Positions 22,201-25,156 of a stretch of DNA of 25,156 nt are shown piece by piece. The notes under the pieces are model-generated. The model made no database searches. It was not told the DNA's origin and saw nothing but the letters and a program-made list of their open reading frames with translations. Origin of the DNA: Smittium mucronatum (Eukaryota > Kickxellomycota > Harpellomycetes > Harpellales > Legeriomycetaceae); NCBI GenBank assembly GCA_001953115.1, contig LSSL01003803.1, positions 1 to 25,156 on the forward strand. Reading direction: 5' to 3'. Made by a program: the position numbers and the translations under genes. Position 1 is the stretch's first letter. Every line of letters starts with the position of its first letter.

Positions 22201-24975
22201 TTTAACAGGGCTTCTCCCGGAATTTTACATAAGGATCATTTATCCCTTTTACTGCAATTTTCTCTGATCAAATTACAAGGCTTTTTCGAAACTCAAGAAT
22301 TTTGGGGTGATGTTAACGAGCTTAGACTGGAATCTTATAATGAAGAATTAAGTAAAGATAATGGAAACACATCTAGAGATGGACTTAAGCGAATATCCAA
22401 CATAATTAATGACCTGCAATTCTTGTTGTCTGGTATTGGCTCTGGCTCTGGCTCTTCAACTGGAAATAGCCTTACTACCGATATTATTCCCCCTAAGCTT
22501 TCTTACTTCATTCAGAATATGGGGATATTTGCAATCTCTATTAAATCCTACTCCAATAATCTTTATTGGTGCCGCGGCTTGTTAGATACACTCAATAATC
22601 CTGACTATCTTGAAGAATGGGTCGTTTGTTTGAGCAGCAATGAGCCCGAGCTTCTAATACCAAAATCCGCAACTTTAGCAAATGATGAAGAGCTGGGTCC
22701 TGTAGCTGTTTCCCTGAGGGAACTTTTGTTAATATGCTTATTTAGACCCGATCGAATTTTAACAGCGGCTAGCAGATTTTTATCTTTCATATTTAACCCC
22801 AGTATCAATTCAGACACCATTGATTCATTTGTCTCTGATAGTGATAAACCCAACCTTAGCCTCGAAGAATGCGGCTTCAGTTTTAATCTTGATTTACAAA
22901 AAATAATTGATGAAGAACAGAACCCAACAATACCCATATCTCTGTGCTCTGTTCCAGGTTTTGATGCTTCTTTCCAAGTAGAGTCTCTTGCCTTAAAGCT
23001 AAAAAAACAGATAATATCTGTTGCCATGGGTTCAATTGAGGGCTTTTCTTTAGCAGAGAATGCTCTTGAAACTGCTTCTAAATCTGGAAAATGGGTTTTG
23101 TTAAAAAATGTCCATCTTTCCCCCTCCTGGCTTGTTCAGTTCGAAAAAAAACTTAAAAACTTTTCAAATTCATCACCAAAATTCAAAATATTTTTGACTA
23201 TGGAAATTAACCCCAAGATTCCAAAATCCCTTCTTAGAGGATCTCGTACTCTATTGTTTGAATCGTCACCAGGACTGAAAGCCAACGTTTTGCAACTTTT
23301 ACAATCCGCTTCATCTATAGTCCCAGATGTTCCAGTTCCCTCTGAAAGAACCAGATTACATTTCTTACTTTCATGGTTACACTCCATTTTAACTGAACGT
23401 GTTAGACATGTGCCTCTTGGTTGGACTAGGACCTATGAGTTTAACGATGCAGACTTTGCCTGCGCCATATCAACAATAGATAAATGGCTCAGTATTTCTT
23501 CAAATGGTAGATCAAATTTGGCTCCAGAAAAAATTCCCTGGAATTCTATTCGATTTTTGCTCATTAATTATGTTTATGGTGGAACTTTGGTTAATGATTT
23601 TGATATGATTATTTTGAAGTCTTTCATCGAGCAATTATTCCAACCAAGTTCATTTTCTTTAGACTTCAGATTGATTCCAAATAATAGCTTTGGTAAATCT
23701 TCCGAATCTGATTATTATATCGAAACCCCAGAGGCCACTTCGTTTGAAGGATTTATAAAATGGGCAATGAAACTCCCCGAAAGTGAACCTCCTACTTGGT
23801 TAGGGCTTCCTGAAAACGCTGATATAGGTCTATTAGGCTCCTTAGGAAAGGAGGTATTGCATAACTTGGTGAAAATGAGAGACATCGACAACTACGACGA
23901 GAACGCTTCTATCACCGAAGTCTATGACTCTAAAGATACCGGTGAAAAGATATCATCCAGCCATAACCAAGAAAATACATTAGTTATTCCATCATTTTCA
24001 CATGTCATCAAGCCACTATGCGAAACTTATCTTGAGATTCTTTCTCCTTTAAAATTGTCTCCGCCTAATATATGTGATGATTCAACGATAAAAGGATCAC
24101 TTCAAAGAGCTTTTGAGCGAGAATATCTTTCTGGCTACTCTCTTTTTAATACTGTTACTCGAGATTTGGACCAACTATTAAAGGTATGTGCTGGAACCTT
24201 AAAATTAACTAACCACACCCGCGATTTGGTAGCCAGCTTCGCATCTTCTGAGGTTCCCGGACATTGGGCTCAGTCATATGTTCTTTCACATGGAATTCAG
24301 CTGAATGAGTGGATTTCGGACTTTTCTAAACGAGTGAAGCAGCTATCAGATAAATTTTTTGATGCTGTTAACATGAATGACGAAGAGCTTTTGGCACATA
24401 ATGTGCTCGATAATATTTGGATGGGAGGTTTGTTTTATTCCGATGCCTTCGTAACTGCTACCAGACAAGCTGCAGCTAAAAAGATGGGAAAATCACTAGA
24501 GGAGTTAGAATTATATTTGGAGCTTCTGCCCCCTTCATGCCCAGATAAATCTCATTTCGATGAGACATTCCCCGGCGGTTTGAATCAAAAAATACCTTTC
24601 TCTGTGGGTATTTCAGGTCTTATTTTGGTGGGAGCGGGATTCAGTGCCGAAAATCTTAAGGAGGCTGATGAATCCCATTCCGATTATCAAGAAGTCGCAT
24701 TAAACGATGGTCGACCATACCCTCTTGGAGTTTGTCGACTATATTGGTCATTAAAGAGAGGTTTGGATAATTTAGAAATCCAAAATTTAAGTGAGATAAA
24801 CCCAACTAATCGAGATTCATTCTTAGAGTCTCGTTCAAGCCGCGATGTTGTTCTCCCTGTTTATCTAAATTCGGACAGAAAAGACCTGCTATTTAATGTT
24901 TCGGTTATACCTAAGGAGCAACCACATGGCCAGGAGCTCTATGCACAAAGAGGAGTTTCTATAACAGCGTCGTAA
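10237..24975 (+). CDS. Cytoplasmic dynein 1 heavy chain, complete, single exon
   Basis: This ATP-driven motor subunit walks toward microtubule minus ends; in fungi it moves nuclei, the spindle and endosomes with dynactin. The tail (DHC_N1-like, about residues 250-860) serves dimerisation and light/intermediate-chain binding. The linker spans about 1449-1860 and includes FPRFYFVGDEDLLEIIGNS at 1752-1770. AAA1 has Walker A GPAGTGKT 2031-2038 and Walker B CFDEFNR 2081-2087 with catalytic Glu2084. AAA2 has GPTGTGKS 2332-2339 and FDGDVDPEW 2417-2425, without a catalytic Glu, as is usual, and keeps VSRCGM with Arg2472. AAA3 has GPPGSGKT 2711-2718 and CDEIN 2779-2783. AAA4 has GVSGSGKT 3053-3060 and LDESN 3110-3114. 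Stalk coiled coils lie at about 3305-3423 and 3516-3610 around the microtubule-binding domain, whose VRSMSNPP is at 3423-3430. AAA5 has a degenerate loop DPSGKS near 3708. AAA6 follows near 4190-4480, then a long C-terminal domain ending in the family pattern LPVYLNSDRKDLLF...RGVSI. At 4912 residues it exceeds common fungal forms (about 4,100-4,400). The ATG is chosen because an in-frame TAG lies three codons upstream, A is at -3, and the N-terminus resembles known ones. No frameshift or intron was found. An axonemal or dynein-2 identity is unlikely given the AAA1 wording. Confidence 0.98.
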   Translation: MSREVLKHSASSSGLHGTETPAFNSPPAPSFHDISSVEKFISKVTSALLGGDGSEEGILSAFALPTSIEKINQFINDNQTQVLYIVKGLEELSKEDVDAGIIQVFLPISYSVELELQWKKSLMGAIALIKNVPVLYSNTPISHQIQVINLPGPAINESLDKGRVGELDVNGNLIDPVESDTSNSAIQPNGFLGIGSQTPYEAIHSLIHYGVSPYLDSFIDSRQKAPNSSGSDSVAIKRELKDSDSGLPMAKKRLAELELALLQLQHDTEIPEPNLIINKFVKNEIEIARNQHRRVGVNNIDPLMLSDSKILNSIQADVNSWIKEIQKVTNLVRDPITRTASQEINFWINMEKSLEKIEKKLSSEEVVLTLDILKAAKRFHVTVSFMTDIGLKEATDLVLKYNILMRDLPLNDLLSASDMTKVCYSIDSIFSHINKKLKITPYPIHRALNFVEMISVDFRDQVLKILGGKRLLYLDFNIFESLINGAESAFSMWDEDLNDFINVARDTTRKRNDRFIPLKINSAHESLKERLVLVAKFRRQHEQLIQTIDSVMDLDKFNYTKNKAQSFVPVSNSNAGDPVEEIRLAYDAAKHIDVLDVSNEGILEWEQVEAIYNERVSRVENQIISKLRDRLAICKNANEMFRVFSQFNALFIRPKIRGAIQEYQTRLIISVKGDIKRIHDKFKTHFHRSSAFKMTQLRDIPLVSGEIIWTKEIERQLDNYMKRVEDVLGKGWELYADGQRLKSDSESFRQKLNTKPLYDSWYYEISRSDLSVSGRVFLISRQRATNQSLQLSVKFDAQLVTLFKEVRELLWIGFQVPHTLVNVARDGRRVYPFAVSLGESIRIYKQTVNTLTENMGVSTLADGYRNEVQSLIQNGFHMRWDLFVNTIDLPPSSIKGNREQHHVAFVRDLALASSKFQEKVQSFVEINNSINDCVNKLSNCPYSHQNFLEILEKIQELIDRLSLDNVTNLNQWVQDLDDRIEAVLSVRAEHALKIWIKEFIREPEGYNEDLYSFTNSSKRKLLQGLGVNQKSDDIDEIKSQNISSIESESPKLRPQIHEITIRNQIMYVDPPLDSARASWIRQLHEYLSIVCLLPRPLTSRYDVENGSRIMPLDFSGKYMGETGGLDTFFDYNVTHEANLRLRAPRPSTYKDILSFLPHNILTDTYLAIEEKIKQANEYVEMWLQYQALWDLNIDRVSEFLGSDLDSWQTIISEIKNSRSTFDNQHTSKSIGLYMQIDYGQVQSKVNSKYDSWQSEIISKFGIKLGSSMQSTYDNVINSRRSLEQYSSDTASTSDAVAFITFMEDIKRKQADWKKFIEITSKKGQKLLERQRYKFPADWIQYDRLESEWFSFNEILSSKARTIKEQISGIQQKIVAEDKLISARIHELVDEWEKMKPTEGSLRPATSLETLSNFESRMTGLSVDLEQVNKAKSALGLQSNSTKQLEPALEELSDLKSVWSSLSVLWNEVDDLSEMPWTSVVPRKLRASLDALYLKSKSLPDKIRQYSAFNYMNSYIQSLIKQVPVISDLKSDSLKDRHWRKLFKVLSLQVKSQSELTLGYIWTFNIIKNESIIREVIITAQGEMGLEEFLKQVKETWTQYSLELVTYQNKCRLIKGWDELFSKCSEHLSALSSMKASPYYRVFEEESSSWEEKLTRVHMLFDVWIDVQRQWVYLEGIFSNSADIKHLLPIESSRFQNINTEFLTVMKRVYKSPYILDVLNMPNIQKSLERLLDLLGKIQRALGEYLERERLSFPRFYFVGDEDLLEIIGNSKDISRIQKHIQKMFAGIFSIKMDEEGSIILGMVSRQGEEILFRREIDISKAPKINEWLSSIEAEMKNTLADMLFDSINSYECLLPSDLTIDSDSLFNWIENYPAQLVVLASQIRWTSLIDSVLTQKDRQLSLSNVLASVEVSLQFLADTVLKNLSFITRKKTECLITELVHQRDVLRDLIKNKVHESTDFEWLKQMRFYYDLNSSFKSTEKLSIVMANATFKYGFEYLGVIDRLVQTPLTDRCFLTLTQALDDRLGGSPFGPAGTGKTESVKALGAQLGRFVLVFCCDETFDFQAVGRIFSGLCQVGAWGCFDEFNRLEERILSAVSQQIQSIQLGLKQISLENSNATPANVAVELVGRSINLNQDTGIFITMNPDYAGRSNLPDNLKKLFRSICMTKPDYELIAQVMLYSQGFRFAELLARKVVPLFNLCSEQLSLQPHYDFGLRALKPVLVSAGLIKRNFLSVQLRSPDLDHNAELGILIQSIHESILPKLISPDITLFTSLLADLFPGINYSSSGHAQLKKAIQSVCSEKNLTPDGPWMEKLIQLYQIQKINHGIMMVGPTGTGKSTAWKVLLEALERIESSDPNEKSEGVSYIIDPKALSKETLYGTLDLTTREWKDGLFTQILRKIIDNVRGESSRRHWIIFDGDVDPEWVENLNSVLDDNRLLTLPNGERLSLPQNVRIMFEVESLKYATPATVSRCGMVWFSENVVDFKVLAERYLRNLETTPLSESDEGNDLNWSDQKSSSHILVIQSWCASILRNYFSAENLIHNSLLFASSLDHIMEFTPIRALNTLFLLLNASIRNIIKFSETNDEFGDLKDTVKNYLECKLLLCLIWSFAGDSPTDSRVKFSNFICGATTIEIPLLNLSNKEESIIDYDVVLSSAGSEWIPWASRVPTIDIETHKVTNTDIVIPTSDTLRHEDILYSLLSEHKPLLLCGPPGSGKTMTLFSALRKLPELEIAGLNFSAATSPDLILKTFEQHCEYRKTPNGVVLSPSVMGRWLVVFCDEINLPARDKYGTQHVISFIRQLMEQGGFWRSTDHQWIKLERIQFVGACNPPTDPGRVPLPLRFLSHVPLVMVDYPGEKSLHQIYSVFCRALLKVQPRLRTYSDPLTSSMIDVYLSSQRRFTPDIQAHYIYSPRELTRWVRGVYESIHNIDELDVEGLVRVWAHEGLRLFQDRLVSVEEREWTDRKIDEIATKHFPSINLSFALSRPILFSNWLSRNYVSVEREYLREHVKARLRVFYEEELDVPLVLFNDVLDHVLRIDRIMHQSQGHALLIGVSGSGKTTLTRFVAWMNGLSVFQIKAHNRYSATDFDDDLRTVLRRAGTKGERVCFILDESNVLEASFLERMNTLLANAEIPGLFEGDEYLSLLTSCREGATRDGLMLDSPEELYKWFSQQVAKNLHVVFTMNPPSNGLSSRTATSPALFNRCVLDWFGDWNNQALYQVGSEFTSSLDINNQNYIPPNNAPVYYNETEGALSYRTVVINAFVSVHNSMKCISSQFSKRNGRINYITPRHYLDFIQHFTRMYNEKISDLEEQQRHLNVGLDKLHSTVEQVQQLRISLAAKKLELEEKTNQANNKLKQMVEDQNEAEKTRAQSLQIQAELETKNIEIQRQRTTVMADLDKAEPAVLEAQQAVSGINRAMLTEVRSMSNPPTPVKLAIESACILLGHKQTDWRSLVGIIRKDDFITSIMSFDTENKVNRSLIEHMRNNYLKRPDYNFEAINRASRACGPLVKWVIAQVNYSTILEKVGPLRNLVKSLENDASATTKRGEEIENTIKSLELSIAKYKDEYAILISETQHLKSVMEQVSLKVDRSLKLIESLSSEKTRWQHTSSTFIEQLSTIAGDVLLSSAFLSYSGFFDQEFRERIISTWVSNLDSFGILFREHVKISEYLTTTEERLSWQTSGLQTDDLAVENAVMLHNYNRFPLIIDPSGKSLEFLQIGVSKNDPKRKLTITSFLDDAFLKHLESALRFGNPIIIQDAEHVDPILNPVLNKELRKTGGRVLIRLGSQDIDYSPSFELYLFTKDTSVTFSPDVSSRVTFVNFTATRASLQAQCLNQTLLHERPDIEKRRTDMVRIQGEFRIRLHTLEKGLLSALSDVEGNILDNDSVIETLERLKKESEEIALRVSETDGVVRDIDRATGAYTPLAKICSSVYFTFEKLSSLHPFYQFSLEFFQSIFNDTMNNNKNLDSKKSERERLEILQKDLFLLAFNRASPGILHKDHLSLLLQFSLIKLQGFFETQEFWGDVNELRLESYNEELSKDNGNTSRDGLKRISNIINDLQFLLSGIGSGSGSSTGNSLTTDIIPPKLSYFIQNMGIFAISIKSYSNNLYWCRGLLDTLNNPDYLEEWVVCLSSNEPELLIPKSATLANDEELGPVAVSLRELLLICLFRPDRILTAASRFLSFIFNPSINSDTIDSFVSDSDKPNLSLEECGFSFNLDLQKIIDEEQNPTIPISLCSVPGFDASFQVESLALKLKKQIISVAMGSIEGFSLAENALETASKSGKWVLLKNVHLSPSWLVQFEKKLKNFSNSSPKFKIFLTMEINPKIPKSLLRGSRTLLFESSPGLKANVLQLLQSASSIVPDVPVPSERTRLHFLLSWLHSILTERVRHVPLGWTRTYEFNDADFACAISTIDKWLSISSNGRSNLAPEKIPWNSIRFLLINYVYGGTLVNDFDMIILKSFIEQLFQPSSFSLDFRLIPNNSFGKSSESDYYIETPEATSFEGFIKWAMKLPESEPPTWLGLPENADIGLLGSLGKEVLHNLVKMRDIDNYDENASITEVYDSKDTGEKISSSHNQENTLVIPSFSHVIKPLCETYLEILSPLKLSPPNICDDSTIKGSLQRAFEREYLSGYSLFNTVTRDLDQLLKVCAGTLKLTNHTRDLVASFASSEVPGHWAQSYVLSHGIQLNEWISDFSKRVKQLSDKFFDAVNMNDEELLAHNVLDNIWMGGLFYSDAFVTATRQAAAKKMGKSLEELELYLELLPPSCPDKSHFDETFPGGLNQKIPFSVGISGLILVGAGFSAENLKEADESHSDYQEVALNDGRPYPLGVCRLYWSLKRGLDNLEIQNLSEINPTNRDSFLESRSSRDVVLPVYLNSDRKDLLFNVSVIPKEQPHGQELYAQRGVSITAS
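22438..22455 (+). repeat. GGCTCT hexamer repeat inside dynein gene
   Basis: Three in-frame copies of GGCTCT encode Gly-Ser-Gly-Ser-Gly-Ser (about residues 4068-4073). They form a flexible linker followed by STGNS, in the stretch between AAA5 and AAA6. The human and Dictyostelium proteins are not known to me to carry such a Gly/Ser run here, so it may be a lineage-specific insertion grown by slippage. Confidence 0.8.
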
Positions 24976-24990
24976 CATTGAAGTTGGAAT

Positions 24991-24996
24991 TTTATT
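24991..24996 (-). terminator. Possible poly(A) signal for a convergent gene
   Basis: TTTATT on the plus strand is AATAAA on the minus strand. It lies about 32 bases beyond the minus-strand stop codon at 25028-25030 and just after the dynein stop. It supports, but does not prove, a convergently transcribed gene to the right. Confidence 0.3.
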
Positions 24997-25027
24997 TTTT
25001 CAGTATTTTTGACTTAACATAAATTTT

Positions 25028-25156
25028 TTAAATTGTTTTTATTGATAATAAATCTCCCAATAGGATCTTATTAACTAACTCTTTTGCTTCCCTTAGCCTT
25101 TTTTGAAAAAACGAAGCAGAAAACACGAACAAGCTATATGCCATTGTCTTTTTTAG
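25028..25156 (-). CDS. Possible 3' end of a convergent gene (partial, unknown)
   Basis: On the minus strand one frame is open from the window edge for 42 codons to a TAA. It begins LKKTMAYSLF, continues FFQKRLREAKELVNK and ends LLGDLLSIKTI. The amphipathic, mixed composition looks like real protein and the DNA is less AT-rich than the spacer. The product is unknown. An internal ATG at 25142-25144 in an A-rich context could instead start a 38-residue peptide. Against a gene: the frame is short and could be chance. In addition, the plus strand of the same segment shows TTAACTAAC (about 25071-25079) followed by a pyrimidine tract and CCCTTAG at about 25090-25096. That resembles a fungal branch point and 3' splice site on the opposite strand. 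Confidence 0.4.
   Translation of the reverse strand, partial: LKKTMAYSLFVFSASFFQKRLREAKELVNKILLGDLLSIKTI
25047..25052 (+). terminator. Poly(A) signal for the dynein transcript
   Basis: A canonical AATAAA lies 72 bases after the dynein stop codon, a usual distance for a fungal 3' end. If the minus-strand frame beside it is a real gene, this signal lies inside that gene's last codons. Confidence 0.5.

Noticed and set aside
1..25156. Bacterial-type systems such as CRISPR arrays, operons or ribosome binding sites
   Set aside because: The window is eukaryotic: a dynein motor gene, poly(A) signals and no operon layout; no regular repeat-spacer array exists (the only array has no spacers).

Overview
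The window looks like a piece of nuclear DNA from a fungus with a very AT-rich genome. It holds one huge, clearly recognisable gene, the heavy chain of cytoplasmic dynein 1. The protein's fungal-type wording supports this: CDETFDFQ ahead of the AAA1 Walker B, GAWGCFDEFNRLEER at it, and VRSMSNPP at the stalk tip. The lack of introns over 14.7 kb, the long AT-rich flank and the full-length C-terminal domain suggest an early-diverging lineage rather than a budding yeast. A Harpellales (Smittium-type) gut fungus is my best guess, but this is inference only.

Layout. Positions 1 to about 8150 are a gene desert made almost wholly of A and T. It contains poly-A/T runs, TA microsatellites, scattered G runs, a purine tract, a 22-bp minisatellite (6181-6290), and two arms of a roughly 200-bp inverted repeat (3852-4052 and 5121-5316) that may bound a 1.46-kb degenerate element. 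Positions 8160-8760 form a more GC-balanced island that looks like decayed coding DNA on the minus strand. It is followed by a 172-bp candidate piggyBac-like MITE bounded by TTAA (8794-8965). About 400 bp upstream of the gene is a tiny poly(T) insertion flanked by 14-bp direct repeats (9791-9836).

The dynein heavy chain gene fills 10237-24975 on the plus strand as one open frame of 4912 codons. All expected parts are present in order: N-terminal tail, linker, six AAA+ modules, coiled-coil stalk with microtubule-binding domain, and a long C-terminal domain. The active-site motifs are intact, so the product should be a working minus-end-directed microtubule motor.

After its stop codon the window has only 181 bp. 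There the minus strand is open to the right edge (25028-25156) and may carry the 3' end of a convergent gene. If so, the two stop codons lie about 50 bp apart and each transcript's poly(A) signal falls in or beside the other gene.

I saw no rRNA, tRNA or CRISPR and no multi-gene operon. I found no convincing new multi-gene system. The less explained parts are the inverted-repeat element, the minisatellite, the decayed island with its MITE neighbour, and the tail-to-tail overlap.
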